Positions 9,000 through 17,756 are shown, counted from the stretch's first letter. The stretch: DNA of 64,000 nucleotides from CAMAVH01 sp046297835 (GCA_046297835.1 JBKBHI010000009.1:1-64000), one strand, 5' to 3'. The notes: generated by a model not told the origin, from the letters alone. Numbers and translations: made by a program.

Positions 9000-9965
9000 T
9001 TGGCCCAGGGTAAACAGACCGGCAGGGCAAGTAAACCGGCGGCGCAGGCGGCGGCGGCGCGAACCGACGCGCCTGAGGCGAACGCGCCGGACGGCGTTTC
9101 GTCCCCGGCGGCGGCTCTCGCGCCTCTTCTGCCGCCCGGCCTTTATGTCGTCGCCACGCCGATCGGCAATGCCGCCGACATCACGCTGCGCGCCCTCGAC
9201 GTGCTGAAAAACGTCGACGCCATCGCCTGCGAGGACAGCCGGGTGACGATGAAGCTGATGGCGCGCCACGGCATCGGCACCAAGCTGATCGCCTATCACG
9301 AGCACAATGCCGCCGAGATGCGGCCGAAAATCCTCGCCGGCCTGCGCCGCGGATCGCGCATCGCCCTGGTGTCCGACGCCGGCACGCCGCTGGTCTCCGA
9401 CCCCGGCTACAAGCTGGTGCGCGACGCCATCGACGAGGGCTTGGCCGTTGTGCCGCTGCCCGGACCTTCCGCCCCTTTGGCCGCGCTCATTCTGTCGGGC
9501 CTGCCGAGCGACCGCTTCCTGTTCGCCGGCTTCCTGCCGCCCAAAAGCGCCGCGCGCCGCGCCGCGCTCGGCGAGCTGGCCGCCGTGCCGGCGACGCTCA
9601 TCTTCTTCGAATCGGCCCAGCGCCTCGGCGAAACGCTGGCCGACATGGCCGACGTGCTCGGCGCGCGGCCGGCCGCCGTGTCGCGCGAACTGACCAAGCT
9701 CTACGAGGAGACGCGGCGCGGCGACTTGCGCGACTTGGCCGAGCATTACGCCGCCGCCGGCGCGCCCAAGGGCGAGATCGTCGTCTGCGTCGGCGGCGCC
9801 GACGCCGCGACCCAGGCGGCGAGCGCCGAGAGCCTCGACGACCATCTGCGCCGGGCCCTCGCCAACGCCAGCGTCAAGGACGCCGCCGCCCTCGTCGCCG
9901 CCGCCACCGGCCTGCCGCGCAAGCAGGTCTATGCGCGGGCCCTTGAGCTGAAAACGGGCAAATGA
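9000..9965 (+). CDS. rsmI: 16S rRNA (cytidine(1402)-2'-O)-methyltransferase RsmI
   Basis: Methylates the 2'-O of C1402 in the decoding centre of 16S rRNA. It is 321 aa if translation starts at the TTG at 9000. The conserved enzyme begins near residue 49 (GLYVVATPIGNAADITLRAL). Further motifs are ACEDSRVT, LVSDAGTPLVSDPG, VVPLPGPSAPLAAL and FAGFLPPKSAARRA. The first 48 residues are Ala/Pro-rich and poorly conserved. No ATG gives a better start, and GAGG lies very close to the TTG. The 23-bp gap to the divergent lipoprotein gene leaves no room for two full promoters, so promoters must extend into coding sequence. The stop overlaps yraN (ATGA). Confidence 0.95.
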   Translation: MAQGKQTGRASKPAAQAAAARTDAPEANAPDGVSSPAAALAPLLPPGLYVVATPIGNAADITLRALDVLKNVDAIACEDSRVTMKLMARHGIGTKLIAYHEHNAAEMRPKILAGLRRGSRIALVSDAGTPLVSDPGYKLVRDAIDEGLAVVPLPGPSAPLAALILSGLPSDRFLFAGFLPPKSAARRAALGELAAVPATLIFFESAQRLGETLADMADVLGARPAAVSRELTKLYEETRRGDLRDLAEHYAAAGAPKGEIVVCVGGADAATQAASAESLDDHLRRALANASVKDAAALVAAATGLPRKQVYARALELKTGK

Positions 9966-10318
9966 GCGAGACGCGCCGCCGCGCCATCCGGATCGGCCGG
10001 CGCGGCGAGACGCTCGCCGTCTGGCGGCTGCGGCTCGCCGGCTGGCGCATCCTGGCGCGCGATTGGCGCTCGCCTGCCGGCGAGATCGACATTATCGCCC
10101 GGCGCGGCCGGCTCGTGCTGTTCGTCGAGGTCAAGGCGCGCGGCGATCTTCTCGCCGCCGGCGAGGCGGTCGGGGCGCGCCAGCGCAGCCGCATCGCCGC
10201 CGCCGCCGCGCTGTTTCTCGCGCGCCGTCCCGAACTGGCGGGCTGCGACGCGCGGTTCGACGCCATGCTCGTCGCGCCGTGGCGCTGGCCGGTCCATCTG
10301 CCCGACGCTTGGCGCTAG
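9962..10318 (+). CDS. YraN family protein (UPF0102, endonuclease-like fold)
   Basis: Small protein of the UPF0102 family with a restriction-endonuclease-like fold; its cellular role is not settled. It is 118 aa. The conserved region is GWRILARDWRSPAGEIDIIA followed by LVLFVEVKAR, giving the E/D-x-(E)xK pattern expected for a PD-(D/E)xK core. It overlaps the rsmI stop by four bases (ATGA), so it is translationally coupled. The rsmI-yraN pairing is widespread in proteobacteria. The stop is followed by about 110 bp before the BON lipoprotein. Confidence 0.93.
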   Translation: MSETRRRAIRIGRRGETLAVWRLRLAGWRILARDWRSPAGEIDIIARRGRLVLFVEVKARGDLLAAGEAVGARQRSRIAAAAALFLARRPELAGCDARFDAMLVAPWRWPVHLPDAWR

Positions 10319-10428
10319 CGCGGCATTCGCGCGCTCTGTCAAATTTTGGCCACGGTTGCCCGTCAGGCTCGCTGGGCTGGACATCGCCGGCCCGATATAA
10401 GACTCTCGCGCAAACCACGAGATAGAGC

Positions 10429-11214
10429 ATGACCGACGCCCGCACCTCGCCTCCCCGCAGCCTGCCCCGCCACATCGCCCTCTCCGCCGCGCTCGCCGGC
10501 CTCCTGCTGTCCTCCGCCGCCTGCACGCCGGTCGGCGTCGCCGTCGGCGCCGGCGCGACCGGCGCCGTCACCGCCTCGCAGGAGCGCGGCTTCCAGGGCG
10601 GCGTCGCCGACACGCAGATCCGCACGGCGATCAACTATATGTGGCTCGACTATTCGGCGACCATGTATCGCCAGCTCAATCTGCAGATTTGGGAAGGCCG
10701 CGTGCTGCTGACCGGCGTGGTCGGCTCGGAAGAATGGCGCGCGCAAGCCGTGAAGCTCGCCTGGCAAGCCAAAGGCGTGAAAGAAGTGATCGACGAGACG
10801 GTCGTCGACAAGTCCGGCAACACCGGGACATTTGCCCGAGACCAGTGGATCACCGCCCAGCTCAAGAGCAAGCTGCTGTTCGACAAGAACATTTTCTCGG
10901 TGAACTATTCCTTCGAAACCGTCCGCGGCGTCATCTACATGATCGGCGTGGCGCAGGACCAGAGCGAGCTGGAAGCCGTGCTCAACCATGCGCGCAATAT
11001 CGAATATGTGCAGCGCGTGGTGAACCATGTCCTGCTCAAGACGGATCCGCGCCGCGCCAACGACGGCAATCAACCTGCGGCGCAGGGCCAAGCCGCGCCA
11101 GCCTCCTCCTCGCCCGCCATGCCGGCCGAGCCGCCGGGCGGCTATCCGGTCGAAGGCGGCGCAGCCCCCGCGCCGCGCGGCGGCGGGGCGATCACCGCCG
11201 AACCTTTGAACTGA
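10429..11214 (+). CDS. BON-domain outer-membrane lipoprotein (DolP/YraP-like)
   Basis: Predicted lipoprotein: hydrophobic signal with lipobox LSSAAC near residue 32. Two BON domains follow, the first around residues 70-125 (ALLTGVVGSEEWRAQAVKLA-type core) and the second around 135-205 (GVIYMIGVAQDQSELEAVLN). BON domains bind phospholipid surfaces. The two-BON lipoprotein DolP in enterobacteria supports envelope integrity and sits near lpoA-yraN, and the same context is seen here. The C-terminal 55 residues are Pro/Ala/Gly-rich, making this protein (261 aa) longer than DolP. A TATAAG near 10396 could be a -10, but no convincing -35 is visible. Confidence 0.88.
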   Translation: MTDARTSPPRSLPRHIALSAALAGLLLSSAACTPVGVAVGAGATGAVTASQERGFQGGVADTQIRTAINYMWLDYSATMYRQLNLQIWEGRVLLTGVVGSEEWRAQAVKLAWQAKGVKEVIDETVVDKSGNTGTFARDQWITAQLKSKLLFDKNIFSVNYSFETVRGVIYMIGVAQDQSELEAVLNHARNIEYVQRVVNHVLLKTDPRRANDGNQPAAQGQAAPASSSPAMPAEPPGGYPVEGGAAPAPRGGGAITAEPLN

Positions 11215-11221
11215 TCCGGCC

Positions 11222-12076
11222 ATGAGCGCCGCGAACCCGGCCAGCGGCGAGATCGAAGCGGCGCTGGCCGGACTCGCGACGCGCGGCGACGACGAGATCG
11301 ATCTTGCCGAAGCGGCCTTGCTGCTCGCCGCGCTGGAGCGGCCGCGCGTGGCGCTCGACCGCTATCGCCTGCATCTCGGCGATCTCGCCGCGGCGGTCGG
11401 ACGAGAAGCGGCGCGGCGCGACGGCGACATGCCGGCGCTCGACGCCCGCATCGGCGCGCTGATCCAGGTCGTCGCCACGGAGCAAGGCTATCGCGGCGAC
11501 GAGCTGACCTACGACGATCTGCAGAACGCCAACCTGATGCGCGTGATCGACCGCCGGCGCGGCTTGCCGGTGGCGCTCGGCATCCTCTATATCCACGCCG
11601 CCCGCGCCCAGGGCTGGACCGCCCATGGCGTCAATTTCCCCGCGCATTTCCTGATCGCCGTCGAACATGCCGGCGAACGCGCCATTCTCGACCCGTTTCG
11701 CGGGCAACGCGTCGGCGATGCCGGCGCGCTGCGCGGCCTCTTGAAAACCATGCTCGGCCCCGACGCCGAATTGAGCCCGGCCAATAGCGCCGCGCTCGCC
11801 AACCGCGCCGTGCTCTTGCGCCTGCAGAACAACATCAAGACCCGGCTGATCGCGCAGGACCGCAAGGACAGGGCCCTGGCGGCGGTCGAGCGGATGCTGC
11901 TGTTCGCGCCGAACCAGGCCGAGTTGTGGCGCGAAGCCGGCGGGCTGCACGGCGAGATCGGCAATCTGCGCGCCGCCGTCGCGGCGCTGGAAAAATTCGT
12001 GGCGCTGACGCGCGACGAAGCCGCGCGCCACGGCGCCGCCCAAGCGATCCAGACGCTGCGCCGCCGGCTGCATTAG
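11222..12076 (+). CDS. SirB1 family protein (transglutaminase-like with TPR)
   Basis: 284 aa. The central region YDDLQNANLMRVIDRRRGLPVALGILYIHAARAQGW followed by GVNFPAHFLI is the hallmark of the SirB1/transglutaminase-like family. The Cys of the classical transglutaminase triad is not evident here, so catalysis is doubtful. The C-terminus (about 190-280) has helix pairs resembling tetratricopeptide repeats (RALAAVERMLLFAPNQAELW, GNLRAAVAALEKFVALT). The gene follows the BON lipoprotein by 7 bp, so they are likely co-transcribed. Molecular function is unknown. Confidence 0.88.
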   Translation: MSAANPASGEIEAALAGLATRGDDEIDLAEAALLLAALERPRVALDRYRLHLGDLAAAVGREAARRDGDMPALDARIGALIQVVATEQGYRGDELTYDDLQNANLMRVIDRRRGLPVALGILYIHAARAQGWTAHGVNFPAHFLIAVEHAGERAILDPFRGQRVGDAGALRGLLKTMLGPDAELSPANSAALANRAVLLRLQNNIKTRLIAQDRKDRALAAVERMLLFAPNQAELWREAGGLHGEIGNLRAAVAALEKFVALTRDEAARHGAAQAIQTLRRRLH

Positions 12077-12184
12077 CGCCTCTCCGCCGCGCCATGCGCC
12101 CCTGGCTTAACGCGCAGCGCCGCGCCATAATCCGGCGTTTTCCGCAAGTCCAACATGCGCGCTTTCGCGCGACGGAGTAAACGA

Positions 12185-13156
12185 ATGAGCCTCGCGGTCG
12201 CCTTGCAGATGGACCCGATGGAATCGATCAACATCGACGGCGATTCCACCTTCATGCTCGCCCTCGAAGCGCAACGCCGCAAGCACGCGCTGTTCCATTA
12301 CCTGCCGCAGGACCTGGCGCTGATGGACGGCCGCGTGACCGCGCGCGCGCGCGAGGTGTCGGTGCGGCGCAAGAAGGGCGATCATTTCACCTTCGGCCCG
12401 CCGCGCCTGCTCGATCTCGCGTCGATGGACGTCATCCTCATGCGCCAGGATCCGCCCTTCGACATGGCCTACATCACGGCGACGCATCTCCTGGAGCATC
12501 TGCCGCCCGAGACGCTGGTGGTCAACGACCCCGTCGAGGTGCGCAACGCGCCGGAAAAATTGTTCGTGACGCATTTCGACGGCGTCATGCCGCCGACGCT
12601 GATCGCCTCCGACCGCGAGCGCATCGCCGCGTTCCGCGCCAAACACAAGGACATCATCCTCAAGCCGCTCTACGGCAACGGCGGCGCGGGCGTATTCCAC
12701 CTGCGGCCCGATGACGACAATCTCAACGCGCTGCTGGAGATGTTCACGGCGCGCTCGCGCGAGCCGATCATGGTGCAGAAATACCTGCCGGAAGTGCGCA
12801 AGGGCGACAAGCGCATCATTCTGATCGACGGCGAGCCGGGCGGCGCGGTGGCGCGCATCCCGGCGGCGGGCGAAGCGCGCGCCAACCTCCATGTCGGCGG
12901 CCGCGCCACCAAGGCCAAACTGACCGCGCGCGACAAGGAGCTGTGCGCCGCCATCGGCCCGACGCTGCGCGAAAAGGGCCTGGTCTTCGTCGGCATCGAC
13001 GTGATCGGCGATTATCTCACGGAGATCAACGTCACCTCGCCGACCGGCATCCAGGAGATCAACCGGCTCGACGGCGTGAAGCTCGAACGCGACCTGTGGG
13101 ACGCCATCGAGCGCCGCCTCAAAGCGCGCCGCACCACGACCAAACGGGCGATGTGA
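12185..13156 (+). CDS. gshB: Glutathione synthase
   Basis: Joins gamma-glutamylcysteine and glycine with ATP to make glutathione in the cytoplasm. It is 323 aa from ATG 12185, which is preceded by GGAG; an upstream in-frame ATG at 12155 lacks a ribosome site. Landmarks are ALQMDPMESINIDGDSTFML, the ATP-grasp core KPLYGNGGAGVFHL, GDKRIILIDGEPGGAVARIP, and the metal-binding C-terminus FVGIDVIGDYLTEINVTSPTG. No gshA is visible in the window. It is followed by a 13-bp gap to the alpha/beta hydrolase. Confidence 0.98.
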   Translation: MSLAVALQMDPMESINIDGDSTFMLALEAQRRKHALFHYLPQDLALMDGRVTARAREVSVRRKKGDHFTFGPPRLLDLASMDVILMRQDPPFDMAYITATHLLEHLPPETLVVNDPVEVRNAPEKLFVTHFDGVMPPTLIASDRERIAAFRAKHKDIILKPLYGNGGAGVFHLRPDDDNLNALLEMFTARSREPIMVQKYLPEVRKGDKRIILIDGEPGGAVARIPAAGEARANLHVGGRATKAKLTARDKELCAAIGPTLREKGLVFVGIDVIGDYLTEINVTSPTGIQEINRLDGVKLERDLWDAIERRLKARRTTTKRAM

Positions 13157-13169
13157 CGGCCCGCCGCGA

Positions 13170-13877
13170 ATGAGCGATCTCGATCGATTTTTTGATAGAA
13201 GCGGCCGAATTCAACGCCCCCCTTATCGGCGTTTGGCGCGCGAGCTCGCATCGTTCTTTTTCTATCACCCGCGGACTTCGAGCGGAGCGGACCTCCCCGA
13301 CGGGCAAGGACACAGCGTGCTGGTGCTTCCCGCGTTCATGAGCGCCGATTTCGCCACCAAGCCTTTGCGCCGCTATCTGGCAAGCTGCAACTATCGTCCG
13401 CTCCCTTGGACGCTTGGCGTCAACATCGGGCCGACGCCGCAGATTCTTCGCGGCTTGCATCAGCGGCTATCGCGATGCGCCGAGGATGCGGGCGGCAAAG
13501 TCAGCCTCATCGGAATCAGCCTTGGCGGCTTGCTCGCCCGCCATTTGGCGCACGAGCATCCCGATAAGGTGGCTCAGGTCATAACCATGGCGAGCCCCTA
13601 TATCTTGCCGACGGCGGCGACAATCGAGCCGCTGTTCAATCTTGTCGCGCCGCATTTCAGCAAAGATATCGACTTCCTACGCGTATCTCAGCCTTTGCCC
13701 GTTCCATCCATGAGCATCTATACGCGTCAGGACGGCATCGTCGCTTGGGAAAGCTGTAGCGAGGACGGCGCTCTCGCGCGCGAGATCGACAGTCCGCACA
13801 CGACCATCGCGCGCCATCCGGAAGCTCTGCGCGCCGTCGCTTTGCGACTGCACGAAGGGCTGCAGGCGGCGCCATGA
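13170..13877 (+). CDS. Alpha/beta hydrolase (serine esterase/lipase-like)
   Basis: 235 aa predicted cytoplasmic alpha/beta-hydrolase. The nucleophile elbow is GISLGG (Ser near residue 118), preceded by VLVLPAFMSADFATKPLRR, which resembles the oxyanion-loop region. Candidate acid and base are the Asp in IYTRQDGIVAWESC and the His in IDSPHTTIARHP. Substrate is unknown. Two hand-counted 60-bp stretches inside it are 60-62% GC and the codons look less GC-biased than those of gshB, which could mean more recent acquisition. It overlaps the next gene by four bases (ATGA). Confidence 0.82.
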   Translation: MSDLDRFFDRSGRIQRPPYRRLARELASFFFYHPRTSSGADLPDGQGHSVLVLPAFMSADFATKPLRRYLASCNYRPLPWTLGVNIGPTPQILRGLHQRLSRCAEDAGGKVSLIGISLGGLLARHLAHEHPDKVAQVITMASPYILPTAATIEPLFNLVAPHFSKDIDFLRVSQPLPVPSMSIYTRQDGIVAWESCSEDGALAREIDSPHTTIARHPEALRAVALRLHEGLQAAP

Positions 13878-14920
13878 TCATGAAGTCGCGCGTCAAGGGA
13901 GCCTCCGCCTTCGCCGCCACGCTCGTCATCGCGCTCACGCTCTGGCTCGGCTTCGCGAGCCTGTGCGCCGCGCTCGGCGATTTCGGCTGGCCGCTGGAAT
14001 TGTTCGCGCATTTCCGCCCGCAATGGGCCGCGCTGGCGCTCGTCGCGCTGCTCGCCTCGCTGGCGCTGCGCCATGGGCCGCTGATCCTCGTGAACGTCGT
14101 CCTGCTCGCGGCCAATGTCGTGCCGCTGTTTCCGCATCTGATGTCCTATGTGCGCGCCCCCGCGACCGCCGAGGCGACCGGCCGCAGCCTGCGCGTCCTC
14201 AGCCTGAACCTTCACGCCAACGGCACGCAGCTCGACCATTTCGGCGCGCTTCTCGATAAGGAGAGCCCCGATGTCGTGGTTCTCACGGAGATGCACGAAA
14301 CCTTCGGCAACCGCATGGGCCCGCTCCTGGAAAGCTATCCCTACAAATTGGTCGGGCGCGGCGGGCCGGGCCGTTTCCACGAGATCAACATCTACAGCCG
14401 CTGGCCGCTCGGCTCGGTCCAGACGACCCGCGTCTCGGCGCTGCAGCTGCCGGTGATCTCGGTCGGATTGTGCCCGCCCTCCGGCGAGCGCGGCGCCTGC
14501 CTGCAAGTCGTCGCCTTGCACGGCATGGCGCCGTTCGGCGAGGGCGCGAAGCTGCGCGCCCAGCAGCTCGACGCCGCCGCGCGCGCGGTGGCCGGCCATC
14601 TCGGCCCCGCGCTCATGATCGGCGATCTCAACATGACCCCCTGGTCGCCCACGTTTCGCAAGCTGCTGGATTCCACACGGCTCAAGGATGCCTCGGTGGC
14701 GCGCGGCATCGCGCCGACCTGGGCCCCGCGCTCCTGGTCGGAGCGCGTGCGCGGCTTCACGGAAGATGTCGCGCCCTTCCTCGGCCTGTCGATCGACCAT
14801 GCCCTGGTCACGCCCGACATCGCCGTGCGCGATAGCCGCATCGGGCCGATGGTCGGGTCGGACCATTGGCCGATCATCGTCGACCTGCAATTGCCCGATC
14901 TCGCGCAACCGCGCTTCTAG
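13874..14920 (+). CDS. Membrane-anchored endonuclease/exonuclease/phosphatase family protein
   Basis: 348 aa. Three N-terminal hydrophobic segments (about residues 8-34, 48-65, 69-92) precede a DNase-I-like (EEP) domain starting near residue 108. The domain shows LRVLSLNLHANGTQ, VVVLTEMHET, MIGDLNMTPWSPTF and the terminal GPMVGSDHWPI catalytic His motif. This matches the membrane EEP family whose substrates (lipid, nucleotide or nucleic acid) are generally undefined. The catalytic domain is probably outside the cytoplasmic membrane, but topology is inference. It is translationally coupled to the preceding hydrolase. Confidence 0.88.
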   Translation: MIMKSRVKGASAFAATLVIALTLWLGFASLCAALGDFGWPLELFAHFRPQWAALALVALLASLALRHGPLILVNVVLLAANVVPLFPHLMSYVRAPATAEATGRSLRVLSLNLHANGTQLDHFGALLDKESPDVVVLTEMHETFGNRMGPLLESYPYKLVGRGGPGRFHEINIYSRWPLGSVQTTRVSALQLPVISVGLCPPSGERGACLQVVALHGMAPFGEGAKLRAQQLDAAARAVAGHLGPALMIGDLNMTPWSPTFRKLLDSTRLKDASVARGIAPTWAPRSWSERVRGFTEDVAPFLGLSIDHALVTPDIAVRDSRIGPMVGSDHWPIIVDLQLPDLAQPRF

Positions 14921-14944
14921 CCTATCGCCCCAGGAGTGCCTGTC

Positions 14945-16129
14945 ATGACCGCCGCCCCCGATCTCGCTCAAGCCGCATTGCTGATCGTCGACGTCCAAGC
15001 CGATTATCTGGCGGCGGATGGCGCGCTCGCGCGCGCCGGCAAGCACCCGTTGGACGAGGCCAGCGTCGCCGCCATGGGCGCGCAGGTCCACCGGCTCGCC
15101 GAGGCGTTCCGCGCGCGCGGCCGCCCCGTGATCTGGGCCCGCACGGCCTTGCGCGCCGACATGGCCGATTGCGCCTGGGGCCGCGGTTGGGCCGAGCGCT
15201 GGTTCGGCGCGGCCAAGGGAATGCTCGTCGAGGGGACGCCAGGCGCGGCCTGGGCCGCCGGCTTCGCGCCCGCCGCGGGCGACATCGTGCTGACGCGCGG
15301 CGCGCACAGCGTTTTCGCCGGCACCTCGCTCGACCGCATTCTCGGCAATCTCGGCGCGCGGGATTTGCTGCTCGCCGGCGGGCCGCTCTCGGCATCCTTG
15401 AGCGATACCGCGCGCCACGGCGCGGCGCTCGGCTATCGCGTTTTTTTCGCCGACGACGCGGTGTTCCCGTCGCCGGCCAGCTATCCGTCGATCAGTTCGG
15501 CGCAGGCGATCGCGACCGACGCGGTTCTCGCCGCGCCGGCCCAAGCCGCCGCCCCGCGCGCGCGGGGCGCGCTGCTGATCGTCGATATGCAGAACCATTT
15601 CCTCTTTCCGCAGAAAGGCGACGAGGACGCGCGGCAAAAGACCATCGCGCGCAACCAGATTCTGGTGCGCCATTGCGCCGCTCTCGCCGATCACCTGCGC
15701 GCGAAAGGCTGGCCGGTGATCTGGATCAAGACGGGACGGCGCGCCGACCGCGTGGACACCGCCATGCACAAGCTGCGCGAGGACATCCTGATGAGCGGCG
15801 ACAATCTGCTGCTCGACGGCACCTGGGGCGCGGAGCTGGCCGAGGGCCTGACGCCGGCCGCCGAGGATTACGCGCTCTATAAGCGCGGCCAGAGCGGCTT
15901 CGGCTTCACGCCGCTGCATCGCGCGCTGCGCAATCTCGGCGTCGATCATTGCCTGCTGGCGGGCGGCGCGGCCTCGGGCTGCCTCGGCGCGACCTTGCGC
16001 GACGGCGCGGCGCTCGGCTACCGCTTCAGCGTCGCCGAGGACGCGGTCTATCCGGCCGGCTCGAAATATATGAGCGTGCTGGCCGACTATGCGACGTTGC
16101 GACCGACGGCGGATATTCTCGCCAGCTAG
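14945..16129 (+). CDS. Tandem isochorismatase-family hydrolase (two fused domains)
   Basis: 394 aa with two cysteine-hydrolase (isochorismatase-like) domains, about 8-195 and 205-390. The second domain keeps the Asp-Lys-Cys triad: LLIVDMQNHF, YKRGQSGF and LAGGAASGCLGATLRD. The first keeps the Asp (LLIVDVQADY) but has LTRGAHSVF in place of the Lys motif and LAGGPLSASLSDTARH where the nucleophile Cys should be, so it looks catalytically dead. CAGGAG eight bases upstream of ATG 14945 fixes the start; a GTG at 14936 overlaps that site. Substrate is unknown (family members hydrolyse isochorismate, nicotinamide, ureidoacrylate and others). It converges on the SDR gene. Confidence 0.9.
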   Translation: MTAAPDLAQAALLIVDVQADYLAADGALARAGKHPLDEASVAAMGAQVHRLAEAFRARGRPVIWARTALRADMADCAWGRGWAERWFGAAKGMLVEGTPGAAWAAGFAPAAGDIVLTRGAHSVFAGTSLDRILGNLGARDLLLAGGPLSASLSDTARHGAALGYRVFFADDAVFPSPASYPSISSAQAIATDAVLAAPAQAAAPRARGALLIVDMQNHFLFPQKGDEDARQKTIARNQILVRHCAALADHLRAKGWPVIWIKTGRRADRVDTAMHKLREDILMSGDNLLLDGTWGAELAEGLTPAAEDYALYKRGQSGFGFTPLHRALRNLGVDHCLLAGGAASGCLGATLRDGAALGYRFSVAEDAVYPAGSKYMSVLADYATLRPTADILAS

Positions 16130-16140
16130 ACGCTGGTGCG

Positions 16141-16902
16141 TTAGACGCTGCGCCCGCCGTCGACGTCCACCGTGATGCCGGTGAGGAAGCGCGCCTCGTC
16201 GGAGGCCAGGAACAAAGCCGCGTCCGCCACATCGGCCGGCTCGCACAGGCGGCCGAGCGGCACGCGGCTGGCGAACAGCTTGTGCGCTTCCGGCGTCACT
16301 TCGCCGCCCATGAATTCCTTGAGCATCGGCGTCTCGCCCGCCGAGGGGCAGACCGCGTTGACCCGTACCTTGATCGGCGCAAGCTCGACCGCCAGCGCCT
16401 TGGTCAGCGAGATCGCCGCGCCCTTGGAGGCGGCATAGACGCCGAGACCGGGACGCGGCCGCGTCGCAATGGTGGATGCGGTGACGACGATGACGCCGCC
16501 GCCCTGCGCTTTGAACTGCGGCTGGGCGTGCTTGGCGCCGAGATAGACGCTGCGCACGTTGGCCGAGAAGATGCGCTCGAAGTCGCGGTCCTCGACCTGC
16601 TCGATGGGCGTCGGGCGCTGCGCCACGCCGGCGTTGAGCATCAGGATGTCCATGCGGCCGAACGCGGCGACGCAAGCGGCCATCATCTTCGCCACGCTGT
16701 CCGACGCGGCGGCATCGCCCGGCGCGGCGACGGCGTCGCCGCCGGCGACTTTGATCGCCTCCGCCACGCGCGCGGCTTTCGCCGCGTCGAGATCGTTGAC
16801 CGCGACGCGCGCGCCTTCGGCGGCGAAACGATGGGCGATGGCTTCGCCGAAGCCCGACCCCGCGCCGGTGACGAGCGCGCTCTTGCCGGCGAGGCGCGTC
16901 AT
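16141..16902 (-). CDS. SDR family oxidoreductase
   Basis: 253 aa classical short-chain dehydrogenase/reductase. It has the NAD(P)-binding TGAGSGFG (residues 11-18), LNAGV, catalytic Ser in VVTASTIA and YAASK (Tyr/Lys). The C-terminal family end RFLTGITVDVDGGRSV is also present. An acidic residue after the second beta strand (VNDLD) suggests NAD(H) preference. The start ATG at 16902 overlaps the TGA of the dioxygenase gene (ATGA), so the two form a tightly coupled pair. Substrate is not evident from sequence. Confidence 0.94.
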   Translation of the reverse strand: MTRLAGKSALVTGAGSGFGEAIAHRFAAEGARVAVNDLDAAKAARVAEAIKVAGGDAVAAPGDAAASDSVAKMMAACVAAFGRMDILMLNAGVAQRPTPIEQVEDRDFERIFSANVRSVYLGAKHAQPQFKAQGGGVIVVTASTIATRPRPGLGVYAASKGAAISLTKALAVELAPIKVRVNAVCPSAGETPMLKEFMGGEVTPEAHKLFASRVPLGRLCEPADVADAALFLASDEARFLTGITVDVDGGRSV

Positions 16903-17756
16903 TCCGGCTTCTCGCCGGCGATCGTGAGGCGGCGCATCAAGCGCAATTCCTGCGCTGGGAAATCGCGCCGGGCGTGGACCAGGCAGCGGTTGTCCCACAG
17001 CAGCACGTCGCCAACCCGCCATTCGTGCTCGTAGATGAACTCCGGCGTCTCGATATGGGCGAAAAGCCGGTCGAGGATGGCGCGGCTCTCGTCGTCGGAG
17101 AGGCCGACGATCCGCTCGGTCATCAGCCGGTTGACGTAGAGCGCTTTGCGTCCCGTCGCCGGATGGGTGCGGAACACGGGATGGTCGTAGCTCACGACGT
17201 CTTGCGCCGCCTTCTTCTGGTCGTTCTCGCCCTGCTTCTGGCTGTTGTAGGTGAAGGCGTGGCGCGCCTTCAGGCCCGCGAGCTTGGTCTTCAAATCGTC
17301 CGGCAGGGTCTCATAGGCTTTGTACATGCTGGCAAACGCCGTCTCGCCGCCGCGCGAAGGGATCGCGACGGCATGCAGCATCGTGCCGGCGGACGGCTTC
17401 TCGATATAGATGCCGTCGGAATGGAATTCGATCTCGCCTTCGGGCAGCGAGCCGACGAACTCGCCGTTCTCCTTCTGGTTGGTCACCAGCATGATGTAGG
17501 GATGGCGGCCCTTTTCCTTGGCGGCGAAACGCGACCAGGGCGCGACCTCGCCGAAGCGCCGGCCGAACTCGACCTGCTGGTCCTCGGTGAAGGTCTGGCC
17601 GCGCAGCAGGATCAGGCCGTGATCGTGCCAAGTCCGCAGGATCTGCGCGAAGGTCGCGTCGTCGAGCGGTTTGGCGAGATCGACGCCGCGAATCTCCGCG
17701 CCGAGCGCGGGCGACAGCGGGCGGATGTCGAGACGGGTTTCGGTCGCAAAGGTCAT
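16899..17756 (-). CDS. TauD/TfdA family Fe(II)/2-oxoglutarate dioxygenase
   Basis: 285 aa non-haem iron dioxygenase. The iron-binding facial triad is visible as H112-x-D114 (EFHSDG) and H261 (CLVHARRDF), with a conserved Arg about 11-14 residues later for 2-oxoglutarate. Family members hydroxylate taurine, alkyl sulfates, phenoxyacetates and other acids. Nothing here fixes the substrate. A GGGAGACCC Shine-Dalgarno precedes the ATG. It is the first gene of a dioxygenase-SDR pair, with a MarR-like regulator just upstream on the same strand. Confidence 0.94.
   Translation of the reverse strand: MTFATETRLDIRPLSPALGAEIRGVDLAKPLDDATFAQILRTWHDHGLILLRGQTFTEDQQVEFGRRFGEVAPWSRFAAKEKGRHPYIMLVTNQKENGEFVGSLPEGEIEFHSDGIYIEKPSAGTMLHAVAIPSRGGETAFASMYKAYETLPDDLKTKLAGLKARHAFTYNSQKQGENDQKKAAQDVVSYDHPVFRTHPATGRKALYVNRLMTERIVGLSDDESRAILDRLFAHIETPEFIYEHEWRVGDVLLWDNRCLVHARRDFPAQELRLMRRLTIAGEKPE

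Noticed and set aside
9000..9143. Separate small gene in the first 48 codons of rsmI
   Set aside because: It is the same frame as RsmI with no stop; an Ala/Pro-rich N-terminal extension or a later start is simpler.
13727..16675. 982-codon open frame on the minus strand across three genes
   Set aside because: Arg/Ala-rich, no recognisable domain, and it runs antisense to the well-supported hydrolase, EEP and isochorismatase genes.
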